Positions 16,442-23,304 of a DNA stretch of 37,926 bases are shown piece by piece. Position numbers and translations under genes: made by a program. The stretch spans positions 1 through 37,926 of the forward strand of contig NZ_VRTT01000069.1 in the NCBI RefSeq assembly GCF_008017805.1. The letters run 5' to 3'. Origin of the DNA: Paenibacillus sp. N3.4 (GTDB lineage: Bacteria > Bacillota > Bacilli > Paenibacillales > NBRC-103111). Every line of letters begins with the position of its first letter. The stretch's first letter is position 1. The notes beneath the pieces were generated by a model. That model was not told the origin of the DNA. It ran no database searches and was given only the letters and a program-made list of their open reading frames with translations.

Positions 16442-16693
16442 ATGGCAAAGGCAAAAGTGGCTAAACGACCAACGAGAGATGAGTTCGTACTGGAAGAGAT
16501 CGGTAATCAGTTGACAGAAGCGAAGCAGGAAAATTCAGAAATCGTGCTTACGGTTTGGGGAAGAGAAGAACCTGTTCGTGGGACCATTGCAACGATGGAT
16601 TCTCGTACCGGAAGAGTACATATGCAAAGTAATGGAGAAATTGATAAAGTGCCATTCATGGATATTATGAAAGTTGATTACCCACGAGATTGA
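16442..16693 (+). CDS. YolD-like protein
   Basis: An 83-residue protein of the YolD-like family: basic N-terminus, VLTVWGREEPVRGTIATMDSRTGRVHMQSNGEIDKVPFMDIMKVD. The family often accompanies UvrX/DinP polymerases in Bacillus phages and plasmids, but no such partner is visible here. GGGGAA precedes the ATG. It closes the ywbE unit; an unusual inverted-repeat region follows ten bases after its stop. Confidence 0.85.
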   Translation: MAKAKVAKRPTRDEFVLEEIGNQLTEAKQENSEIVLTVWGREEPVRGTIATMDSRTGRVHMQSNGEIDKVPFMDIMKVDYPRD

Positions 16694-16702
16694 TGGGGGA
16701 TA

Positions 16703-16807
16703 GTTGCGCTTAAATATGCGGAATTGGTTAGTAAAAGAACTAATTTTGCATCATTTAAGCGCAAAAAACGGTTAAAAAAATTGCACTAAATCTATATTTA
16801 ACGCAAC
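16703..16807. repeat. Nested inverted repeat with two alternative hairpins
   Basis: The left arm GTTGCGCTTAAATAT (16703-16717) can pair in two ways: with ATTTAAGCGCAA (16753-16764; 12 bp perfect, extended by ATGC/GCAT and AATTGGTT/AACTAATT), or with ATATTTAACGCAAC (16794-16807; 14 bp with one bulged C). The two foldings exclude each other. The segment lies between the YolD-like gene and the recombinase gene. No T-run follows either hairpin on the plus strand, so it is not an ordinary terminator. Confidence 0.65.
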
Positions 16808-16836
16808 TTAGATTGAAACGGACGGAGTGTTGGTGA

Positions 16837-17757
16837 GTGGGACAAGAATATGAGTACGATGATGAGTATTTGGAGCTCTTTGACTCTTGGATGAAGGATC
16901 AAGGTTTTACAAAAAGGACGCAGCAGGCATACTTAGGAGATGTGAGGCTGTTTTTATCAACCTTAGAGAAATCGCTACTTACTATTGAAGCAATCGATAT
17001 TATGCGCTTCTTAACGAGGATGCGACAACGTGGGGCTGGCGATGCTGCTCGGAATCGTTATTTGTCATCGATACGGACTTTTTACACAGCGATGATTGAA
17101 CTTAATTTCTTGCAAGTTAATCCTTCGCTAAATGTAAAAAAATCAAAGGTCGAGAAAAATTCGATTCCAACCTATCTCAATGAGCAGTTGCTTACCGTGT
17201 TCCTGCAATCTATTGAGGGGAAGTACCAAATCCGGAATGTGGCCATGTTTCTACTTATGAGCTACGCGGGGTTACGTGTAAGTGAACTGAATCGGTTAAA
17301 CATTGGCGATTACAACCGTTCAGCAAGCATCCTTCAGGTGTTTGGAAAAGGGAGGAAGTGGCGTGTTATTCCTCTTCCGCTCGAGATTATGAACGTGCTG
17401 AATAAGGCGCTCTCAGAAAGGATTGAAACACGAAGTTCGACTGAGCAGCCATTTTTTGTTTCACAGTTCGGTAGACGAATAAGTGTTCGCATGATTCAAA
17501 CGATTGCTGAAAAGCATTTCGGGGAGTTAAAGAAATCGTATACGGAGCTTCAAGGGAAGTCGATCTCCAGTCATAAGCTACGCCATACCTTTGCGACGAT
17601 GCAAGTCTTAGCAGGGACGGATATACGGACGCTGCAGGAGCTGTTAGGACATGCAAGTATACAAACCACACAAATCTATACGCATGTGGGAGATAAACAA
17701 AAGCAAGAGGCGATGAATCGGGTTTCGGCTTTTATTCCAAAAGGTATGGGGATATGA
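16837..17757 (+). CDS. Tyrosine recombinase, XerC/XerD-like, beside a dif-like site
   Basis: A 306-residue integrase with an N-terminal SAM-like domain (about 10-95) and a complete catalytic set: Arg ~147 in YAGLRVSELNRL, Lys ~174 in GKGRKWRVIPL, HKLRHTFAT with His ~246 and Arg ~249, His ~272 in LLGHASIQTTQ, and Tyr ~281 in QIYTHV. There is no arm-binding domain, so it is Xer-sized. It starts with GTG behind GGAG. It differs clearly from the XerS-type enzyme at 8855. Its stop is 21 bp before dif-like site B, the position expected for an integrase encoded at the edge of an element. It could instead be a chromosomal XerC/D paralogue with no mobility. Confidence 0.88.
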   Translation: MGQEYEYDDEYLELFDSWMKDQGFTKRTQQAYLGDVRLFLSTLEKSLLTIEAIDIMRFLTRMRQRGAGDAARNRYLSSIRTFYTAMIELNFLQVNPSLNVKKSKVEKNSIPTYLNEQLLTVFLQSIEGKYQIRNVAMFLLMSYAGLRVSELNRLNIGDYNRSASILQVFGKGRKWRVIPLPLEIMNVLNKALSERIETRSSTEQPFFVSQFGRRISVRMIQTIAEKHFGELKKSYTELQGKSISSHKLRHTFATMQVLAGTDIRTLQELLGHASIQTTQIYTHVGDKQKQEAMNRVSAFIPKGMGI

Positions 17758-17778
17758 CATTCGTGAATCAGTTGTATA

Positions 17779-17810
17779 TTTGTTTACATAACAATAATTA
17801 TGTAACTAAA
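17779..17810. repeat. dif-like site B (right copy of a direct pair)
   Basis: TTTGTTTACATAA, six bases (CAATAA), then TTATGTAACTAAA: the same 13+13 bases as site A in the same orientation, with a different centre. It lies just after the recombinase gene. Confidence 0.6.
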
Positions 17811-17824
17811 TTAAATTTTATTTT

Positions 17825-17862
17825 CCAAACAACCATCAAAACTCAATTCGCCAAACAACCAT
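17825..17862. repeat. Two 12-bp direct repeats next to dif-like site B
   Basis: CCAAACAACCAT occurs at 17825-17836 and 17851-17862 (26 bp apart), and a shorter CCAACCAT at about 17887. They may be accessory binding sites for the adjacent recombinase, or chance. Confidence 0.45.
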
Positions 17863-17959
17863 ATTCCGCCTCTTTGTGAACGTATCCAACCATCCTCGAC
17901 AGCAGATACCTTATGCTTACACCTCCGGGACTGTTCTGCCTCCATAGGGGGACGGAAAA

Positions 17960-18157
17960 ATGCAAAAGAGGATTACTCCAAAGCTCGAACGCTAGAAATG
18001 TTCGGGCTTTTTCCGTAGAGAATTTACGTGTTTTTGGGTAAATGGCTCTGTAAAACAGTATATCTGGAAGGATAAGATTACTTTTTTAGGCGTTAGAGCA
18101 GCAGTCAGTGAGAACAACAATGCCAGTGTTACGCTGAAACGCCGTGCTTACAGATAG
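17960..18157 (+). other. Short open frame interrupted by TAG, possible gene remnant
   Basis: An ATG at 17960 with AGGGGG eight bases upstream opens an 11-codon frame ending in TAG (17993-17995). The same frame stays open for another 53 codons (ending ...NNNASVTLKRRAYR at 18157). I recognise no family. It may be a decayed gene, or the first part a leader-like peptide in front of the terminator that overlaps it. The 17811-18172 stretch otherwise shows no gene. Confidence 0.2.
17981..18012 (+). terminator. Hairpin terminator downstream of the recombinase gene
   Basis: AAGCTCGAAC (17981-17990) pairs with GTTCGGGCTT (18000-18009), one T-G pair, followed by a T-run to 18012. It probably ends the recombinase transcript. 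Confidence 0.7.
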
Positions 18158-18172
18158 AAAGGTAGACCAGAA

Positions 18173-18204
18173 AGCGATATGCCTATGAGGATATCGCTGT
18201 TTTT
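18173..18204 (+). terminator. Hairpin terminator
   Basis: AGCGATAT (18173-18180) pairs perfectly with ATATCGCT (18191-18198), followed by TGTTTTT-like sequence. It abuts the left end of the MITE-like element. Confidence 0.65.
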
Positions 18205-18348
18205 GACTGTCGAACAACTCCAGAACGTTTGGCCTATAATTGATTTTTATGAGTTGAGTTCATAAAAAAATTGACTATAGATGATCTAACAACCCATTTA
18301 TTTGATTTATTAGTCAGATTGATCCTCTAAAAGAGTTGTTCGACAGTC
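18205..18348. mobile_element. 144-bp MITE-like element with 16-bp perfect terminal inverted repeats
   Basis: GACTGTCGAACAACTC (18205-18220) and GAGTTGTTCGACAGTC (18333-18348) are exact inverted copies bounding an AT-rich, non-coding interior. The ends resemble those of IS elements of Bacillota (possibly IS1182-like, by memory only). No transposase is present, so it would be a deletion derivative moved in trans. No clear target duplication was found. Confidence 0.5.
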
Positions 18349-18358
18349 TCAAAAGTGC

Positions 18359-18655
18359 GCTTACAGTGAGGGAAAATGAGAGAACGTGCGGAATGATGAG
18401 CTGTAAAGCTGATTTTCCGCGTTACGGAAGGCAAGAGATCCGTCGGCGACGCTGTAAGCACGGAAAGCGTGCTTACAGCTAAGGAAAATGAGAGAATGTG
18501 CGGATGATGAGCTGTAAAGCCTGATTTTCCGCCGTTACGGAAGGTCGAGGATCCTTCGGCGACGCTGTAAGGCACGGAAGCGTACTTACAGCTAAGGAAA
18601 ATGAAAGAATGGGCGGAATGATGAGCTGTAAAGCTGAAAACAACTGTGCTTATAG
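18359..18655. repeat. About 112-bp tandem repeats, 2.6 copies
   Basis: The unit begins at 18359, 18471 and 18584 with (G/A)CTTACAG and runs through GGAAAATGAGAGAA, GATGAGCTGTAAAGC, TTTTCCGC and GGCGACGCTGTAAG. Copies differ by scattered substitutions and single-base indels, which rule out a conserved reading frame. Each junction forms a hairpin (GCTGTAAGCACG/CGTGCTTACAGC at 18451-18479 in the first). Confidence 0.8.
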
Positions 18656-18662
18656 ATAGGAC

Positions 18663-18684
18663 CATCAGATTACCTGATGTTTTT
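18663..18684 (+). terminator. Weak hairpin terminator after the tandem repeats
   Basis: CATCAG pairs with CTGATG across a five-base loop, followed by TTTTT. No gene obviously feeds it. Confidence 0.45.
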
Positions 18685-18756
18685 CGTGTGCCATTTTACA
18701 TTATGTCAAATGAATAGGGTGATATCAGAACACTTTGTATAATGAAATACGTTAAT

Positions 18757-18777
18757 TATGTTATATAATATAACATA
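18757..18777. promoter_or_regulatory. AT-rich 21-bp palindrome
   Basis: TATGTTATAT, A, ATATAACATA: perfect 10-bp arms around one base. It is about 400 bp before the aminotransferase gene and may be an operator; nothing identifies the protein. Confidence 0.4.
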
Positions 18778-18847
18778 TATAGATATTATACATCACATTT
18801 TGTGACAAAAACTGCAATCACTAACTTTATTTATTAAAGGGATGAGG

Positions 18848-19041
18848 GAGCAATCGGTGATGTTTAAGTTTGAAGAGCGATCGGTGATGTTTAAGTTTGG
18901 AAGAGCAATCGGTGATGTTTAAGTTTGAAGAGCAATCGGTGATGTTTAAGTTTGGAAGAGTGATCGGTGATGTTTAAGTTTGGAAGAGCGGTCGGTGAGA
19001 TTTAAGTTTGGAAGAGGGGTTGGTGAGGTTGAAGTCTGGAA
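18848..19041. repeat. Seven tandem copies of a 27-28-bp repeat upstream of the pyrimidine genes
   Basis: Units starting at 18848, 18875, 18903, 18930, 18958, 18986 and 19014 share GAGCAATCGGTGATGTTTAA...TTTGGAA. The first five are nearly identical and the last two drift (the seventh reads GAGGGGTTGGTGAGGTTGAA). Mixed 27/28 periods break any reading frame and there are no spacers, so this is neither coding nor CRISPR. It ends about 140 bp before the aminotransferase start and may bind a regulator or be a simple slippage repeat. Confidence 0.85.
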
Positions 19042-19183
19042 GTGGTACCGAACTCCTATTGTTATGGATTTGTTGGTAAAAAAGAACAAATATCATCAAA
19101 TTCAAGGGATGACAACCTCTTTACCCACATAGAAATGATATATGGAGTGGATTCGATGAAGTCAACAGATGAGGGGGCTGCTT

Positions 19184-20548
19184 ATGAGTGCTAAAGAATT
19201 AAGTGATCTAGTGACGAAAGAAGAATTGCTCGAGAAAGATCGGAAATATGTCTGGCATCATATGTCTCCACATAACGAAAACCCCATGATTATCGCATCG
19301 GGTGAAGGCAGTTGGGTCAAGGATGTGGAGGGCAATCGCTATCTGGATGGCATGTCAGGATTATGGTGCGTGAATGTTGGCCATGGGAGAAAAGAAATCG
19401 CGGATGCGGCTGCTGAACAAATGATGAAAATCGCTTATTCTACGCTCGTGCAATCTCATATCCCGGCCATACAGCTGGCGGCGAAGCTGAACGAATGGTT
19501 GGAGGGCGAGTATCGGATTTTCTATTCGAACTCAGGGTCGGATGCGAACGAAGTAGCCTTCAAGATTGCTCGTCAATATCATCATCAAAATGGAAAACCG
19601 TCAAAGCATAAATTTATTTCGCGACACCGCGCTTATCACGGCAATTCAATGGGCGCCTTGGGGGCGACGGGCCAAGCGCAGCGCAAATTGAAGTATGAAC
19701 CGCTCGGCGTAGGCTTTCAGCATGTGCCGCCGCCGTATTGTTACCGCTGTCCTTTTGGTCAGACGAAAGGAGCTTGTGAATTCCAGTGCGCCAAAGCGAT
19801 TGAGGATGCGATTGTGTGGGAAGGAGCGGATTCTGTAGCAGGTGTTATTATGGAGCCTGTAATTACGGGAGGCGGAGTGATCGTGCCGCCGGACGAGTAT
19901 ATGCCGATGGTGCGAAGGATTTGTGATACCTACAATGTGTTGCTCATCGTGGATGAAGTCATCTGTGGCTTCGGTCGATCCGGTGAAAAGTTTGGTCATA
20001 TGAATTATGGTGTGAAACCTGATATCGTGACGATGGCTAAAGGATTAACGAGTGCGTACTCGCCGCTTTCGGTCACGGCGGTTTCAGCGGAGCTGTACGA
20101 ATCGTTTAAAGAAAACGAGGCAACAAGCCATTTTAGACATGTGAATACGTTTGGAGGCAATCCGGTGTCTTGTGTGGTTGCTTTGACCAACCTCGAGATT
20201 TTGGAAAAAGAAAACTTGGTAGCGCGTTCCGCCAGTATCGGCAATATGTTGAGGACGGGTTTGGAGGAACTGTTAGAACACCCGCACGTAGGCGATTTGC
20301 GCCAGTTCGGTTCAGCCATAGGGATTGAGCTCGTTGAAGATCAGAAGTCGAAAACTCCAGCGACCGCCGAACGCGTGATGAGGATTATCGCAGGCTGCAA
20401 GCAAAAAGGGCTGCTCATAGGTAAAAATGGGGACACCGTCCCTGGCTTTGCCAATATCCTTACGCTAAGTCCTCCGCTATCTTCGACAGATGAGGATGTA
20501 ACTTTCATTTTGGAAACCTTGAAGGCTGTGTTTAATGCTAATCAATAG
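19184..20548 (+). CDS. Class III (omega) aminotransferase, probable beta-alanine:pyruvate type
   Basis: A 454-residue PLP enzyme of fold type I, class III. Visible features are SNSGSDANEVAFKIAR (phosphate-binding, about 115-130), Asp ~257 in LLIVDEVICGFGRSG, and the PLP Lys ~286 in VTMAKGLTS. In this cluster the likely reaction is transfer of the amino group of beta-alanine (or 3-aminoisobutyrate) to pyruvate or another oxoacid, giving malonate semialdehyde or methylmalonate semialdehyde. I start it at 19184, seven bases after GAGGGGG; an upstream ATG at 19169 precedes that site. It is first in a tightly spaced operon (15 bp to the next gene). Substrate assignment rests on the neighbours. Confidence 0.88.
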   Translation: MSAKELSDLVTKEELLEKDRKYVWHHMSPHNENPMIIASGEGSWVKDVEGNRYLDGMSGLWCVNVGHGRKEIADAAAEQMMKIAYSTLVQSHIPAIQLAAKLNEWLEGEYRIFYSNSGSDANEVAFKIARQYHHQNGKPSKHKFISRHRAYHGNSMGALGATGQAQRKLKYEPLGVGFQHVPPPYCYRCPFGQTKGACEFQCAKAIEDAIVWEGADSVAGVIMEPVITGGGVIVPPDEYMPMVRRICDTYNVLLIVDEVICGFGRSGEKFGHMNYGVKPDIVTMAKGLTSAYSPLSVTAVSAELYESFKENEATSHFRHVNTFGGNPVSCVVALTNLEILEKENLVARSASIGNMLRTGLEELLEHPHVGDLRQFGSAIGIELVEDQKSKTPATAERVMRIIAGCKQKGLLIGKNGDTVPGFANILTLSPPLSSTDEDVTFILETLKAVFNANQ

Positions 20549-20563
20549 AAAGGATGATACGAC

Positions 20564-21871
20564 ATGTCCCATTCACCGGTTATTCAAATCAATTCTTCGC
20601 GCTTGCAACAACGCATTCAGGAACTTGCCCAGATCGGTAAAATCGGTGAGACGGGCGTCTGCAGATTGGCTTTGTCCAAAGAGGACAGAGAAGGCTTGGA
20701 GCTAGTAAAAACATGGATGGAAGAAGCGGGCATGGAGGCCTCCATGGATCCTTTCGCTAATCTGATCGGTATTAAACGAGGGCACAACCCTGATGCTCCA
20801 GTGTTAATGCTAGGTTCCCATGTTGATTCTCAGCCTTATGGCGGCCGTTTTGATGGTGTGATTGGCGTGCTTGGTGCCATTGAGGTTGTTCAAACGATGA
20901 CGGATGAAGGATTTACACCGGAATGCAACATTGAAGTCGTAGCTTTCTGTGATGAAGAGGGCTGTCGATTTAATAAAGGATTGTTTGGCGTTAGGGGAAT
21001 GACAGGGGAACTGGAAGAGAATGAGTTGGATCGTATGGATAAAAATGGGATAACGCGGCGAGAGGCTTTGTTGCAGTTCGGTTGTGATCCAGCTAATTTC
21101 GAGGGATATGTGTTTCAAGAAGGTCGGATCGGTGCTTTTCTGGAGCTGCATATAGAGCAAGGGCCTGTTCTTGAGTCGCTTGGCGCTCCGATTGGAATCG
21201 TAAGCGGGATCTCAGGGCCGTTATGGCTCACGGTGGAAATGACCGGATTCGCGGGGCATGCCGGCTCCGTGCCGATGTCGATGCGCAACGACGCTCTTCT
21301 AGGCAGCGCCAAAGTGATTGTAGCGTTGAATGAGCTGGTGAGGCGGGAGCCCGATGCTCCAACTGTCGGAACGGTGGGCTCGCTGTCGGTGTTTCCGGAT
21401 TCTCGCAATATCATTCCAGAGAAGGTGATCTTCACCGTTGATCTGCGAGACATCGATTTAACAAGGCGAAATAAGCTCGAAGCGGAGCTGCGCCAGCTGA
21501 TAGAGCGTGTGACACAGGAGCATGGGCTAGTCTACACGATTCGTGAAGATACGAATAATGAGCCTCGTTACTGTGCGGACTGGATCAAACAAGGGTTGCG
21601 GGAGGAAGCGGAATGGATGGACATCCTACCACCTGAACTTATGAGCGGCCCTTTCCATGATTCGCTTAGGATGTCCTATGTTTGCGATTATGGCATGATC
21701 TTCGTTCGCTGTAAGGAGGGCATCAGTCACAATCCGAAGGAATATGCCAGTCCAGAAGATATTGAGCTCGGTACAGAGCTCCTATATCGCATGGCGCGCC
21801 GAATGACAACGGGAAAGGGAGACTTTCAATCATTGAACCAATTATCAGACCATAGCGAGGAGGTAGAGTGA
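20564..21871 (+). CDS. M20-family amidohydrolase, probable beta-ureidopropionase
   Basis: A 435-residue zinc-dependent amidase of the HyuC/AllC group. Metal ligands are in GSHVDSQPYGGRFDGVIGVL (His and Asp), CDEEGCRF (Glu-Glu) and LHIEQGPVLE (His), with a dimerisation domain containing GFAGHAGSVPMSMRNDAL. In the reductive pyrimidine pathway it would hydrolyse N-carbamoyl-beta-alanine to beta-alanine, CO2 and ammonia. Similar enzymes act on allantoate or N-carbamoyl-L-amino acids, so the sequence alone does not fix the substrate; the neighbours do. The stop codon overlaps the ribosome binding region of preT. Confidence 0.88.
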   Translation: MSHSPVIQINSSRLQQRIQELAQIGKIGETGVCRLALSKEDREGLELVKTWMEEAGMEASMDPFANLIGIKRGHNPDAPVLMLGSHVDSQPYGGRFDGVIGVLGAIEVVQTMTDEGFTPECNIEVVAFCDEEGCRFNKGLFGVRGMTGELEENELDRMDKNGITRREALLQFGCDPANFEGYVFQEGRIGAFLELHIEQGPVLESLGAPIGIVSGISGPLWLTVEMTGFAGHAGSVPMSMRNDALLGSAKVIVALNELVRREPDAPTVGTVGSLSVFPDSRNIIPEKVIFTVDLRDIDLTRRNKLEAELRQLIERVTQEHGLVYTIREDTNNEPRYCADWIKQGLREEAEWMDILPPELMSGPFHDSLRMSYVCDYGMIFVRCKEGISHNPKEYASPEDIELGTELLYRMARRMTTGKGDFQSLNQLSDHSEEVE

Positions 21872-21873
21872 AT

Positions 21874-23232
21874 ATGCGTACAGCTTTTATTTCCTTAGAT
21901 GATTTAAAACGAAATTTCGCCGAGGTAAAGGCCGCCATGAAGCCGAAAGAAGCGATCGAAGAATCGAATCGCTGCTTGTACTGTTATGACGCGCCCTGCA
22001 TACGTGCCTGTCCGACGGGTATTGATATTCCTTCCTTTATTAAAAAAATCGCTTCTGGCAATCTGAAAGGCTCGGCTCGTACGATCATGGAAGCAAATCC
22101 GGTCGGTGCTACTTGCTCGCGTGTCTGTCCGACCGAAGAGTTGTGCGAAGGAGCTTGCGTTCTCAATGATTCGTCCAAGCCAATCTTAATCGGAAATCTT
22201 CAGCGTTACGCCACAGACTGGGCGATGAAAAATGAGCAGCTTTTGTTTAAGGCGGGGGAAAGTAATGGCCGAAAAGTTGCGGTTATCGGCAGCGGACCGG
22301 CTGGTCTATCGGCAGCAAGGGAGCTTGCCCGCTTCGGTTTTCAGGTAACCGTTTTTGATGCCAAAGAAAAGGCGGGTGGCTTGGATACGTATGGTATTGT
22401 ATCGTTTCGTTTGCCGCAGGAAATTTCACTTTGGGAAGTCGACCAAGTTCGCAAGCTAGGCGTGGAATTCCGCATGAATACGAAGGTTGGCGTGCATATT
22501 GACGCAGAAGAGCTGCTCCATGACTATGACGCTGTCGTACTAGCGGTAGGGATGTCGAAAGTTCCGATGTTAGGTATTGAGGGCGAGGATTTCACAGGTG
22601 TCTATGATGCGATAGATTTTGTGGAATCAACGAAAACAGGCTTGGATACACACCTGATTAACAAGCGAGTAGCTGTAATCGGAGCTGGCAACACGGCTAT
22701 TGATGCCGCTACTTGTTCCGTCAGGCTTGGAGCTGAAAACGTGCAAATCGTCTATCGACGCACACAAGAAGAAATGACAGCTTATGACTTTGAATTTGAT
22801 TTCGCTAAGCAGGATGGCGTGGAATTCAAGTGGTTGACCGCTCCAAAACGAATTTTGGGTAACGCGAATGGCGATGTAATTGGATTAGAGTGCGTTCGGA
22901 TGGAGCTTCTAGATGTAGAAAGTGGTAGGAAAAGACCTATTCCGATTGCGGGATCGGAATTTATGATGGAAGTGGATGCCGTTATTAAAGCAATTGGGCA
23001 GACACGATATGTGTCGCTTGTCGAACAATTTGGGCTTGCGCATAAGAATGGAACAGTGAGCGTAGAAGTTGGAACAGGTCAAACCTCCAATCCGCAAGTG
23101 TTTGCGGCCGGAGATGTGATTTTCGGAGAAGGACAGGGGGAAGCGATGGTTGTTTCTGCCGCTCAACAAGGCAAGAACACGGCCTACGCGATTTATAACA
23201 AGCTGGTCAAATTGCAAAACGAAACTGCATAA
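21874..23232 (+). CDS. preT: NAD-dependent dihydropyrimidine dehydrogenase, PreT subunit
   Basis: A 452-residue flavoprotein. The N-terminal part carries two cysteine clusters for [4Fe-4S] (CLYCYDAPCIRACPTGID and ATCSRVCPTEELCEGACV). An FAD Rossmann motif (VAVIGSGPAGLSAARELARFG, about residue 135) and an NAD(H) motif (VAVIGAGNTAIDAA, about residue 268) follow. It feeds electrons from NADH to PreA for reduction of uracil or thymine to the 5,6-dihydro form. I start it at ATG 21874, ten bases after GAGGAGG; a GTG at 21868 is in frame but too close. It overlaps the ribosome binding region of the previous gene's end, indicating coupling. Confidence 0.93.
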   Translation: MRTAFISLDDLKRNFAEVKAAMKPKEAIEESNRCLYCYDAPCIRACPTGIDIPSFIKKIASGNLKGSARTIMEANPVGATCSRVCPTEELCEGACVLNDSSKPILIGNLQRYATDWAMKNEQLLFKAGESNGRKVAVIGSGPAGLSAARELARFGFQVTVFDAKEKAGGLDTYGIVSFRLPQEISLWEVDQVRKLGVEFRMNTKVGVHIDAEELLHDYDAVVLAVGMSKVPMLGIEGEDFTGVYDAIDFVESTKTGLDTHLINKRVAVIGAGNTAIDAATCSVRLGAENVQIVYRRTQEEMTAYDFEFDFAKQDGVEFKWLTAPKRILGNANGDVIGLECVRMELLDVESGRKRPIPIAGSEFMMEVDAVIKAIGQTRYVSLVEQFGLAHKNGTVSVEVGTGQTSNPQVFAAGDVIFGEGQGEAMVVSAAQQGKNTAYAIYNKLVKLQNETA

Positions 23233-23304
23233 AGGTCATGTGGCAGCAACATGCGTCAAATCATCGATTATAGCATCTGCTAAATTGAACTGGAGGGATT
23301 CAAA

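Noticed and set aside
18327..18665. A 112-residue minus-strand ORF with repeated FTAHHSAHSFIF-like segments
   Set aside because: It arises from the 112-bp tandem repeats; units differ by single-base indels and there is no ribosome binding site, so it is not a gene.
18848..19041. CRISPR-like appearance of the 27-28-bp repeats
   Set aside because: The units are contiguous with no spacers and no cas genes are present.
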